Positions 5,987 to 13,779 of a stretch of 17,287 nucleotides of DNA are shown here, piece after piece (the stretch's first letter is position 1; each line of letters starts with the position of its first letter). The stretch comes from an uncultured Sulfurimonas sp. Its GTDB lineage: Bacteria; Campylobacterota; Campylobacteria; Campylobacterales; Sulfurimonadaceae. A program made the translations under genes and the position numbers. A model generated the notes under the pieces. It was not told the DNA's origin. It worked only from the letters and a program-made list of their open reading frames with translations, and ran no database searches. The stretch covers positions 1-17,287 of the forward strand of contig CALDOC010000472.1 of assembly GCA_937914675.1 (NCBI GenBank), written 5' to 3'.

Positions 5987-7069
5987 ATGGATGATGATTT
6001 AAGTTTAAAGGTTAAAAGTTTAGCCAGAGGTAGTTCTGTATTGCTTGTAGATGATGACGAATTTACTTTGGCCATATATGAGTCTATTTTTAAAGAAATG
6101 TTTTTAAGAATTTTTACGGCTAGAAACGGTGAAGAAGCTTATGAATTATGGATGGATCAAAATAAAAATATTGACTTAGTCGTTACAGACGTTATGATGC
6201 CTGTTTTGGATGGTTTTGAGCTTGTTAACAAAATAAGAGAGCAATCCATATCACAGCATATTATCGTTGTGACTGGTATGAACGATCTTAATGAAATGAA
6301 AAATATCATAAACCTTGGCATTGATGGCATTATTCTAAAACCATATGATCCAAAAAACTTTTTACCTGTTTTGGCAAGAGTTCTTGAAGTTATAAAAGCG
6401 AAAAAAATAATGAAAAGACAAATTTTTCAGCTTAAACTTTTGTCTCAAGAACAAGTGGCTTTAAAAGCGACTGCAAAAGCAATTTCAAAATCAGCCGCTT
6501 TTAATCAGCTGGAAATTGCTAAAAAAGATACAATTGTTAAAAAGAAAGAGAGTCAGCTCTCTACAAAATATAACATTAGAAAAACAATTGTTGGACAAAG
6601 CGCTCAAAAAACGTTTGACAATATAATTGACGAGAGCAATAGAAACGACATTGATGGTTTGATCGATTCGATATATGACTACGAGGCGCTCATAGTGACT
6701 TTGGAGAAAGAGCCAATAGAAAACATTATGGATAGTTTAGTTGACTCGACTCAGGCGATAGAGAATCTTGTGGATATTATGAATTCCGTTGGCTCATTTA
6801 GTTTAGCGGCGCAAGCGGGTGAAAATTTAATACGTTACATTAAAAATTTCGATATACAAAAATTAGAAGATCAAAATAAAAAAGAGCAATTTTTTGATAC
6901 TTATTTATCGATGTTTCAAGATATAGAAAAGTGGTTGAGGGTTGTCTTTGTTGATCAGGCGGCGTCTAACGTCAACTATTTTGACGCTTCTTTTGCAAAT
7001 ACCTGTTTAGAACTTGAAACAATTTTTGCGGACGACATAGAAGACGATAGCGAGTTAGAATTTTTTTAA
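5987..7069 (+). CDS. Receiver protein with shared helical C-terminal domain ending SELEFF
   Basis: A 360-residue response regulator without a recognised output domain. The REC domain (about residues 16-136) is intact: acidic D22-D23, phosphoacceptor Asp68 in VVTDVMMPVLDG, Thr96, and Lys118 in LKPY. A long charged linker (about 137-215) follows, then a helical region (220-360). Its last 53 residues align without gaps with the end of the pseudo-receiver protein at 8803-9705 (17 identities by eye). Both finish SELEFF after an acidic stretch. The function of this domain is unknown; docking to CheR/CheB or CheY is a guess. The ATG at 5987 has AGAGGA six bases before it. The 209-base gap upstream holds the rplT terminator and an A/T-rich stretch near 5920 (ATAATATATAG) that may be its promoter. 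The gene converges on the chemosensory operon. Confidence 0.85.
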   Translation: MDDDLSLKVKSLARGSSVLLVDDDEFTLAIYESIFKEMFLRIFTARNGEEAYELWMDQNKNIDLVVTDVMMPVLDGFELVNKIREQSISQHIIVVTGMNDLNEMKNIINLGIDGIILKPYDPKNFLPVLARVLEVIKAKKIMKRQIFQLKLLSQEQVALKATAKAISKSAAFNQLEIAKKDTIVKKKESQLSTKYNIRKTIVGQSAQKTFDNIIDESNRNDIDGLIDSIYDYEALIVTLEKEPIENIMDSLVDSTQAIENLVDIMNSVGSFSLAAQAGENLIRYIKNFDIQKLEDQNKKEQFFDTYLSMFQDIEKWLRVVFVDQAASNVNYFDASFANTCLELETIFADDIEDDSELEFF

Positions 7070-7750
7070 ATCTTTGTTGACGTTAGATATTTTAGCGATT
7101 AAATTATCATAGTCGACGTTTTCATTTAGTTTTGCGCTCTGTTCAATTTCTACGAACGACTCGTACATAGGCGTAATCTTTAAGTTTCCAGCGCTTCCTT
7201 TTAGTCTATGCGCTATTTGTCTTAACGTTACGTAATCTTTTTCATGCGCCAAACGCAGCATTGTCGTTAGTTCATTGTCGAGTGTCGCGACAAATTTTTT
7301 TAGGAGTTCTTCCATAAGCTCTTGAGGGATTCTTAACGTTTGCGCCGCTTTTTGCGCGTCATATACGTAAGAACCGCCTTGCGTTGAGTGCTTTTCTACG
7401 ATGGATTGAAGTTCTTCGCTCATAATTGGTTTGCTGATGACGCCATCCATTCCAATGGATAAAAGTTTAGCGGCGTACTTCTCGTCAACGCTAGCGCTTG
7501 CGGCGATAATGGGAATCCTTTGAAGCTTGAACTCTTTTTCATATTTGCGTATTTCGATTGTGGCGCTCTCCCCATCCATGATTGGCATATGAATATCCAT
7601 AAAAATCAGGTCTATCTTTTGAGCGCTTTTGACGATGTCTAGCGCCTCTTTGCCATTGTTGGCCACTATGCTTTCTACGTTTAAAACTTCGAGAAGCAGC
7701 TGTAAAACTTCTTGGTTGAAAATGCCGTCTTCCGCTATGAGCGCCGTCAT
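7055..7750 (-). CDS. Stand-alone receiver-Hpt phosphorelay protein
   Basis: A 231-residue protein with a receiver and a histidine phosphotransfer domain, the arrangement usually found at the C-terminus of hybrid kinases but here free of a kinase. The receiver shows E7-D8, phosphoacceptor Asp52 in FMDIHMPIMDG, Ser85 and Lys107. The Hpt domain (about 137-225) carries IAHRLKGSAGNL with phosphoacceptor His181. It could relay or store phosphoryl groups from CheA or another kinase. The ATG lies 3 bases after the cheB stop, with AAGG overlapping that stop, so it is the last gene of the operon. Its final 15 bases overlap the end of the convergent receiver gene. No kinase partner other than CheA is in view. 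Confidence 0.88.
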   Translation of the reverse strand: MTALIAEDGIFNQEVLQLLLEVLNVESIVANNGKEALDIVKSAQKIDLIFMDIHMPIMDGESATIEIRKYEKEFKLQRIPIIAASASVDEKYAAKLLSIGMDGVISKPIMSEELQSIVEKHSTQGGSYVYDAQKAAQTLRIPQELMEELLKKFVATLDNELTTMLRLAHEKDYVTLRQIAHRLKGSAGNLKITPMYESFVEIEQSAKLNENVDYDNLIAKISNVNKDLKKF

Positions 7751-7753
7751 GAA

Positions 7754-8788
7754 TTACCTTAGCTCGTTTATTGTTTGGGTTATTTCAAAGATGGAAAGAG
7801 CAGTGTCCGACGCGCCAATCTCTAACGCTATTTTTGGCATGCCAAACACCACCGAAGTTTTTTCGTTTTGTACGTAAGTTTTTGAACCATTATGACGCAT
7901 TTTTTTTAAGCCATCAGCTCCATCGTTACCCATGCCGGTAAGTAAAAAACCAGTTGCGTTAGCTCCGGCTGAACCGCTAATGGAGTCAAAAAGAACGTTG
8001 ACGCTCGGTTTGTGCGAGTTTACTTTTGGAAAATCTTTTAATTCGACCACATAGTTGTCCGACGTCTTTTTGATAGTCATATGTACGCCTCCTGGCGCTA
8101 TGAGTATCACGCCATCGCGAACGACGTCGTCATTTTTGGCTTCAAGAACAATGGAGTTTGGAACGATGGAGTTGAGCCGATTCGCGAAAGAGGCTGTAAA
8201 ACCAGCTGGCATGTGTTGCGTTATGACAATTCCTTGATGGTTTTCTCTCAAATGCATGGCAATCTCTTCAATAACTTGCACCCCGCCGGTAGAGGAGCCA
8301 ATGGCTACAAATTTTGTAGATGGCTTTTTGGCGCGCGCGTCTCCTTTTTTCATGTCTCGCTGTTCTTTTATCGTTGATTGGTATCTAACTTTCGAGTTTA
8401 GCGCAATATGTATTTTTTCTATCAATTCTGTTTTATAGTCGTCAAAAAATTCTTTAACGTTGAGTTTTGGCTTTAAGATAATGTCGCTAGCGCCTAAGAC
8501 AAGCGCTTCTATTGCGGCGTTTGAACCACTCGTCACCAAGGTTGAGCATATGATTACAGGCGTTGGCTTTTGCTTGTTTATCTGTTTTAAAAAGCTAAGT
8601 CCATCCATTTTTGGCATCTCGATGTCTAGTATGAATAGATCGGGCAAGCCCACTTTTTTAAATATGTCAAACGCGTCGATTGGATTATTCGCTTCGCCAA
8701 TAATTTCAATCTCCTTGACGTCTTTAAGTATCTTATAGATAGAGTTTCTAACCATTAAAGAGTCATCGATTATAAATATTTTAATCAT
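7754..8788 (-). CDS. cheB: Chemotaxis protein-glutamate methylesterase/deamidase CheB
   Basis: Removes methyl groups from, and deamidates, chemoreceptor glutamyl/glutaminyl sites; its activity is raised by phosphorylation from CheA. The receiver (1-125) has D8-D9, phosphoacceptor Asp55 in FILDIEMPKMDG and Lys106 in LKPK. The methylesterase domain (about 158-342) has the catalytic triad: Ser166 in GSSTGG, His192 in ITQHMPAGF and Asp289 in GMGNDGADG. The 344 residues are standard. The ribosome site is weak. The gene follows the pseudo-receiver gene after 14 bases and is separated from cheR by it, an unusual insertion between the two adaptation enzymes. The presence of both CheR and CheB points to a receptor with methylation-based adaptation. 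Confidence 0.97.
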   Translation of the reverse strand: MIKIFIIDDSLMVRNSIYKILKDVKEIEIIGEANNPIDAFDIFKKVGLPDLFILDIEMPKMDGLSFLKQINKQKPTPVIICSTLVTSGSNAAIEALVLGASDIILKPKLNVKEFFDDYKTELIEKIHIALNSKVRYQSTIKEQRDMKKGDARAKKPSTKFVAIGSSTGGVQVIEEIAMHLRENHQGIVITQHMPAGFTASFANRLNSIVPNSIVLEAKNDDVVRDGVILIAPGGVHMTIKKTSDNYVVELKDFPKVNSHKPSVNVLFDSISGSAGANATGFLLTGMGNDGADGLKKMRHNGSKTYVQNEKTSVVFGMPKIALEIGASDTALSIFEITQTINELR

Positions 8789-8802
8789 TTTATGCCAACC
8801 TA

Positions 8803-9705
8803 TTAAAAAAATTCAAGTTCACTGCTTGTATCGGAAACGCTATCGAGTCTGTTTTCCATAAACTTAATCGAGTTGTATAGCGAGTCTTTAAAAACATGAA
8901 TGTCGCTAAAGACCCTATCTACAAAATACTCAATTAGATAAGAATTTATGTCTTCAATCACCCTTGCTAAATAATCGAATCCTTCAATGTTCTTTAAATC
9001 AATACTTTTTAAATCAAGTTTATTGAGATAAACAAAAAAGTCTCGAAATATTGGAGAAACTTCTTTTGTGTAAAAGTGGTGCGAAAAGACTTTTGAGACT
9101 TTGTCCATGTCAATGGATATGGAATCAATGAGCTCTTGGGAAAGTTCGCCACTATCCAATCTAGCCACGTACTCTTTTAACGCTTCGCTAAGAAATAAAA
9201 TCTCCCCTTCATAGGTGTCAAGATAGTTGTCTATCATGTTGCAACTCTCATTTTGTATGTTGACTATGGAGTTTTGAGCGTTTGCGACGCTATTTATGGC
9301 GTTGTCAAAACTCAAAGAGGTAAACAACTTGTACATCAGAACGTCATCGTCAAAAGGTTCAGCTAAAACGCCTTCACAAATATTAACAAGAGGAGGGTAT
9401 AGATTTTTACAGTTTAATTTAATATACAAAATGACATGAACTTTTTTGTTTGTAGAGCTCATGGATGATAAGATATCATAAACTTGACTGGAATTTTCGT
9501 TCAAGTCTATTAAAAGAACGTCGATGTCTTTTGTTAAGATATGATTCTTCAAATCATCAATGCTAACGCTGGAAATATTGACATGAGTATGCGTTTTAAA
9601 ACTGGTGAGAACTGACTCGTTCTTTTTAAAACTAAGGTTTGAATAGATTAGTAGGTTCTTGTCTCTCACTGCGTATGAAAAATATTTTTTGAAATCGAGT
9701 ATCAT
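8803..9705 (-). CDS. Pseudo-receiver protein with shared C-terminal domain ending SELEFF
   Basis: A 300-residue protein not recognised as a named family. Residues 16-130 have the pattern of a receiver fold: KNLLIYSN, then IDVLLIDL with Asp67, then VHVILYIK, then EGVLAEPFDD. The acidic pair is replaced by Tyr-Ser-Asn, the Thr/Ser position is Tyr94, and the invariant Lys is Glu116, so phosphorylation is unlikely. From about residue 160 the protein is helical. Residues 200-235 and 248-300 align with residues 258-293 and 308-360 of the intact receiver protein at 5987-7069, including the final SELEFF. AAGGA precedes the ATG, and the gene starts 10 bases after cheR. The position between cheR and cheB suggests a role in adaptation or phosphoryl signalling. 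Base composition is more A/T-rich than cheB. Confidence 0.8.
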   Translation of the reverse strand: MILDFKKYFSYAVRDKNLLIYSNLSFKKNESVLTSFKTHTHVNISSVSIDDLKNHILTKDIDVLLIDLNENSSQVYDILSSMSSTNKKVHVILYIKLNCKNLYPPLVNICEGVLAEPFDDDVLMYKLFTSLSFDNAINSVANAQNSIVNIQNESCNMIDNYLDTYEGEILFLSEALKEYVARLDSGELSQELIDSISIDMDKVSKVFSHHFYTKEVSPIFRDFFVYLNKLDLKSIDLKNIEGFDYLARVIEDINSYLIEYFVDRVFSDIHVFKDSLYNSIKFMENRLDSVSDTSSELEFF

Positions 9706-9715
9706 TATTTTTCCT

Positions 9716-10513
9716 TTACATGGTTTTTTTGAAAATTGACGTTTGCACTTGCTCTAAATTTTTTAAGTTGAGAGTATTGAGATTTTCCGTCAAGGAGATG
9801 ATTAAAAAACCACCCACTTTTAAGTTGGAAATCACGTTTTTGACAACTTGTTCTTTTGTGTCATGATTAAAGTACAGAAGCACGTTTCTTAAAAAGATTA
9901 TATCAAACTTACCAAAAGATTTGTTTTCTTCTAGCAGATTGTTTTCACAAAAGCTGATATTTGCGCACAAACTTCTATCGATTAAAAATTGACCTTGATA
10001 CGTTCCTTTGCCCCTTAAACAGTAGCGACTTTTGTACTCGACTGGAATTTTGTCAATCCAAGAGATGGGATAGAGCCCCATTCTCGCTTTTTTAACCACT
10101 TCGCTATTTATGTCGCTTCCAAGAATTTCCCATTTGTCTTTAGGCAAAAATTGATTAATCATCATGCCCAAAGAGTACGCCTCCGCGCCAACCGATGAAG
10201 CCGCGCTCCAAACGCGAAGAGAGCTCCTGGTTATATGAAGCAGTTCTCTTATGAAATCAAAATGAGCGCTTTCTCGAAAAAAGTAGGTTTCATTTGTAGT
10301 GATGAGATTAATCATCTCCATTTTTTCCGTTTGAGTCAGTTGCACGATTCTTAAATAGTGCGCAAAAGAGTCTAGTTGGTAGTGAAGAAGGCGTTTATGA
10401 AGTCTGCTTTGAACCATGGTTTTTTTACTCTCGGCTAAACTAATCCCAACTTCTTGAAAAATCAATTTTTGCAGAGTGGCGAACTCGTCGTCCCTGATCT
10501 CAATCATTTTCAT
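9716..10513 (-). CDS. cheR: Chemoreceptor methyltransferase CheR, pentapeptide-dependent type
   Basis: Methylates receptor glutamates with S-adenosylmethionine. The N-terminal helical domain ends in TTNETYFFRESAHF (from residue 72). The SAM fold shows VWSAASSVGAEAYSLG (101-116, with Ser-Val-Gly-Ala in place of the usual Cys-Ser-x-Gly-Glu), ILGSDIN (130-136) and FLRNVLLYF (207-215). The beta-subdomain has LRGKGTYQG (166-174), matching the Gly-x-Gly loop of Salmonella-type CheR that binds a receptor C-terminal pentapeptide; the receptor at 11944-13767 ends in a fitting SFERF. The 265 residues are normal. The start overlaps the cheV stop by four bases (ATGA), so translation is probably coupled; a second ATG two codons on is possible. 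Confidence 0.96.
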   Translation of the reverse strand: MKMIEIRDDEFATLQKLIFQEVGISLAESKKTMVQSRLHKRLLHYQLDSFAHYLRIVQLTQTEKMEMINLITTNETYFFRESAHFDFIRELLHITRSSLRVWSAASSVGAEAYSLGMMINQFLPKDKWEILGSDINSEVVKKARMGLYPISWIDKIPVEYKSRYCLRGKGTYQGQFLIDRSLCANISFCENNLLEENKSFGKFDIIFLRNVLLYFNHDTKEQVVKNVISNLKVGGFLIISLTENLNTLNLKNLEQVQTSIFKKTM

Positions 10514-11442
10514 TTTTTTATAAACTTATTAATGGCTGTCGATAATTCGAGCATGTTGACTTTCCCAATGACTTGAGAAGCTCCCAGCGTTAAAAACTCG
10601 TTTTGCATCACGTCGTTGGCCATATTTGAATGTACGATAATATTTATATCGTCAAATCGACGCATCTCTCTAATGCGTTTAACCACTTCTCTTCCACTCA
10701 TGAGAGGCATTTCAATATCCGTTATGACAATGCCCACTTCATCGGGATTTTTATCTTTTATGGCGTCTACAAGTTCTTTGCCATCTTTAAAAAGTTCATA
10801 AGATAGACCCATGGTTTCGCACAGCTTTCCAATCAAGACTCGTATATATTTACTGTCGTCCGCAAACAAGACCACTCTATCGGTATTAATCTTATATCTT
10901 ATGTTTTGCGTTTGCGATTTACTCTCTTGCGAGATGACGTCAAAGACGTCCAAAAGAAGTTTGTCTCCGTCAAATATGGTGCACAATCTATCTTTGGCGT
11001 AAAGTTTTATTTTTGCCACAAAAGAGGACTTTGAATTTGCGCTTGAACTGTCGCTCATGTTTTCCGCTTCTATGGTGATGATGTTTTCCACGCTTTTGAC
11101 GACTATGCCAAACCTGTATCCACCATACGCCGCGACGATGACTAGCTCGTACTCGCTCTCGTCGAGCGCGATATTTCCCATCCAAGCGTCAAAGTTTACG
11201 ATGGTCGCCATTTTACCTCTAATGTCGCCCGTTCCTACAATGGGACCGCTATCGTTAGACTTTAGGACGTTAATGTCTTTGTAAATAATCAACTCTTCGA
11301 TTTTTGATACGTTTTTGGCGTAAAGTTCGCCATTGGAACCATAAAAAAGCAGAAACTGACTTGCTTCGTTGGCGTTCGTCGTCACAAGTTTTAGAAGGTC
11401 AATCTCTTCTTCGTTATCATAATCGTCATATAATTCGTCCAT
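10510..11442 (-). CDS. cheV: CheV: CheW-receiver coupling protein
   Basis: Couples receptors to CheA and can be tuned by phosphorylation. The CheW-like domain (about 28-170) includes TGDIRGKMATIVNFD, with Arg75 at the position used for CheA/receptor contact. The receiver (188-310) is intact: D195-D196, phosphoacceptor Asp242 in VITDIEMPLMSG, Ser272 and Lys294. The very acidic N-terminus (MDELYDDYDNEEEIDLL) is unusual and could be flexible. The ATG follows directly on the cheW stop with no gap, and AGAGGTG in the cheW end supplies the ribosome site. CheV may act as an adaptation element or phosphate sink, as proposed for the CheV proteins of Helicobacter and Campylobacter. Confidence 0.94.
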   Translation of the reverse strand: MDELYDDYDNEEEIDLLKLVTTNANEASQFLLFYGSNGELYAKNVSKIEELIIYKDINVLKSNDSGPIVGTGDIRGKMATIVNFDAWMGNIALDESEYELVIVAAYGGYRFGIVVKSVENIITIEAENMSDSSSANSKSSFVAKIKLYAKDRLCTIFDGDKLLLDVFDVISQESKSQTQNIRYKINTDRVVLFADDSKYIRVLIGKLCETMGLSYELFKDGKELVDAIKDKNPDEVGIVITDIEMPLMSGREVVKRIREMRRFDDINIIVHSNMANDVMQNEFLTLGASQVIGKVNMLELSTAINKFIKK

Positions 11443-11934
11443 TTATCGCACCTCTTTAGATAACTCTTCAAGATTGAGCAACGCGTCAAGATTTAATATA
11501 GAGACGTTTTGACCTCGATACTCTACAAGTTTAGATATGTATTGCGCTTTTATTTTTGTTCCAAATTTTGGGGCGTCCAATAGCCTCGCGTCGTCAAACC
11601 CGTCAACTTCATAAATCTCATCAATTAAAAGAGCGATTTTTTGGCCGTTGTGATTCAAAATTACAAAGGAGCTTTTTTTAGTGAGTATGGTTTTGCAAAT
11701 GTTACATCTGTCTAAAAAATCTATCACGCTAACGATGTCGCCTCTAATGTTTGTGACGCCCAATATGGAACGATTCAAATTTGGCACTTTCGTGAAAGAT
11801 TGATGTTCCACAATCTCTTTTACGAAAGAAGCGTCAATGCCATATAAATCAGCATGCGCGTAAAATAAAAAATACTGATTCTCATGATTTAATATTAATT
11901 CATCTTCTTCTAGCAATTCTATCTTATCGTTCAT
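11443..11934 (-). CDS. cheW: Chemotaxis coupling protein CheW
   Basis: Scaffold that links chemoreceptors to CheA in the signalling array. The 163 residues form one CheW domain. NIRGDIVSVID (residues 62-72) has the conserved Arg64-Gly-Asp, and KIALLIDEIYEVDGF and YRGQNVSILNLDALL are typical later strands. The first 18 residues are an acidic extension absent from E. coli CheW. TAGGAG stands six bases before the ATG. The stop abuts the cheV start with no gap, and the gene lies 9 bases after the receptor gene. A pair of CheW and CheV in one operon suggests both occupy the same array. Confidence 0.96.
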   Translation of the reverse strand: MNDKIELLEEDELILNHENQYFLFYAHADLYGIDASFVKEIVEHQSFTKVPNLNRSILGVTNIRGDIVSVIDFLDRCNICKTILTKKSSFVILNHNGQKIALLIDEIYEVDGFDDARLLDAPKFGTKIKAQYISKLVEYRGQNVSILNLDALLNLEELSKEVR

Positions 11935-11943
11935 AAACCACTC

Positions 11944-13767
11944 CTAAAAACGTTCAAACGAGGCAAGGTCTAAGTTGTTTAAATCGTCGTCTCGTTTTTC
12001 AGCGCGATTCCCTCTCTCCTTGCTCGACCCTTTAGAAAAAGTCGGAGTGATTATTTTGTGCGAGTTTGATTTGCTTATAATAAAAAATTCCATGAGTTCA
12101 TTCAGCGACGTCGCTTGAGAATCAAGCTCGTCCGCCGCGCCCGCCAACTCTTGCGCGCTGCTCGCGTTTGATTGAGTGACTTTGTCTAATTCGTTCATCG
12201 CAATCGTAATTTGCTCCAAACCGGTATTTTGCTCGCTCGCGGCCGTTGCAATGTCTTTTATCAAGTTTGCGGTCTCTTTGATTTTTGGTACGATGTTGCT
12301 TATTTCCATTCCAGCTTCTTGGCTGACTTTTACGCTGTTTTCAGTTATTTTACTAATTTCACCCGCCGCGATTTGTGAGCGTTTAGCTAGTTTTCTAACC
12401 TCTGCCGCAACTACCGCGAACCCTTTTCCATGCTCTCCCGCTCGAGCCGCTTCTATGGCGGCGTTGAGAGCGAGTAGATTTGTTTGGTACACTATGTCTT
12501 CTATTATCTTGATTTTTTCGGAGATGATTTGCATGGCTTCAACCGTTTTGTTTACGGAGTCCGCTCCTTTTTCCGCCATCAACGCCGTGCTTTCGGCAAT
12601 AACGTTCGTATTTTGCGCGTTTTGCGCGGAGATGTCGACGCTGCCGCTCATCTCTTCTATCGCAGAAGTCGTTTCTTCTAAAGAAGCCGCCTGTTCTTCG
12701 GCTCCGGAAGATAGTATTTGAGAGGTGGAATTTACTTCTGAGGACGCGAATCCCATTTGTCGCGCCGAGAGCGTTATTTTTTCTATGATGACGGTGAGGG
12801 AATCGATAAAACTATTCGTATTTGATTTTATGGCGTCGTAATCGCCCAAGAGTTCCAACTCTATTTTTTTTGTCAAGTCGCCTTCGCTTGCGGCCGCGAG
12901 AGTTCCCCTAATTGCTTCTACAACCTCGCTCATGGTCGAAGATAGCTTGTTGATATGAAGCTTAATGTCATTAAACTCGCCTGGTAATTCGACCTCGAGT
13001 CTCTTGTTGAGCCTTCCCTCTCCAATGTTGCCCAAAGCTTCGCCGATATTGTTTATGATTACTTCAAGAATTTCGCTCAGCTCGTTCGTGGCGTCTTTGA
13101 TAATCGTTAAATCGCCACTGTATTCATTGGTGATTTTAGCTTTAAAGTTGCCATCTCTCATATGCGTTATGGTGTTTTCCAAATCTAAAAATATATTCTG
13201 AATCTTGTTGAGCATAACGTTTGTTGGAGTGTGAATGCTAGCGAAACCTTCATTGTATTTAGAGGTGTCCGCTCTAACGCTTATTATTCCCTTGTCGATT
13301 GCGTTTTGAAAAAGTTTTGAGTCGAATTGCAACATTTTAAGAGTGTTGGATAGTCCATTGATCGATTTTGTGTATTTGCCAAGTTCCCCAACGTAATTGC
13401 TCGTGATAAGAGTGTTGAAGTTACCGGTGTTTATGCTATTTATGGACTCTCCAAGATCGCTTAAAACGCTAACGAGAATATCTAGCGTATAGTTGTTGTT
13501 GTTGATTATTTTCGCGTAGTTTCCATTTAAACTTGTAGAGTCGACTCGATGGTTAAGCTCGCCGTCTTCGGCTTTAGCGGCTAGATAAGTGGAACCTTCT
13601 AGCAGCGTATTGGATTGCTTTTTGAGGCTATTGATAAGCGAAGCGGTGGTTTGCAGGTTTTCATCTTGAAATACGACGTCTTCAAAATCAAATACGCCAT
13701 CGCTTAGTTGTGAAAGAACGCTATTTAGCTTGTCTATTTCTTGCGTTTTTATTTTATATTTTGACAT
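11944..13767 (-). CDS. Soluble poly-HAMP chemoreceptor with C-terminal SFERF tether
   Basis: A 607-residue methyl-accepting chemotaxis protein without signal peptide or membrane segment, so it should be cytoplasmic. Residues 15-330 consist of seven HAMP-like modules: the DG/EG-type glycines fall at 24, 69, 115, 160, 206, 251 and 296. The best-preserved copies read GEGRLNKRLEVELPGEF and SEGDLTKKIELELLGDY. The signalling domain follows, with a methylation helix (AEEQAASLEETTSAIEEM, 356-373) and the hairpin tip IVYQTNLLALNAAIEAARAG (425-444). About 43 flexible, charged residues lead to the end SFERF, which fits the aromatic-x-x-aromatic CheR/CheB tether. There is no ligand domain, so input probably comes from a partner such as the PAS/CZB protein encoded 12 bases upstream. 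AGGAGA seven bases before the ATG sets the start. Confidence 0.95.
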   Translation of the reverse strand: MSKYKIKTQEIDKLNSVLSQLSDGVFDFEDVVFQDENLQTTASLINSLKKQSNTLLEGSTYLAAKAEDGELNHRVDSTSLNGNYAKIINNNNYTLDILVSVLSDLGESINSINTGNFNTLITSNYVGELGKYTKSINGLSNTLKMLQFDSKLFQNAIDKGIISVRADTSKYNEGFASIHTPTNVMLNKIQNIFLDLENTITHMRDGNFKAKITNEYSGDLTIIKDATNELSEILEVIINNIGEALGNIGEGRLNKRLEVELPGEFNDIKLHINKLSSTMSEVVEAIRGTLAAASEGDLTKKIELELLGDYDAIKSNTNSFIDSLTVIIEKITLSARQMGFASSEVNSTSQILSSGAEEQAASLEETTSAIEEMSGSVDISAQNAQNTNVIAESTALMAEKGADSVNKTVEAMQIISEKIKIIEDIVYQTNLLALNAAIEAARAGEHGKGFAVVAAEVRKLAKRSQIAAGEISKITENSVKVSQEAGMEISNIVPKIKETANLIKDIATAASEQNTGLEQITIAMNELDKVTQSNASSAQELAGAADELDSQATSLNELMEFFIISKSNSHKIITPTFSKGSSKERGNRAEKRDDDLNNLDLASFERF

Positions 13768-13779
13768 GAATGTCTCTCC

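Noticed and set aside
12176..12721. 181-codon plus-strand open frame opposite the receptor signalling domain
   Set aside because: Shadow of the conserved receptor frame; Ser/Ala/Phe-rich composition, no ribosome site and no recognisable domain.
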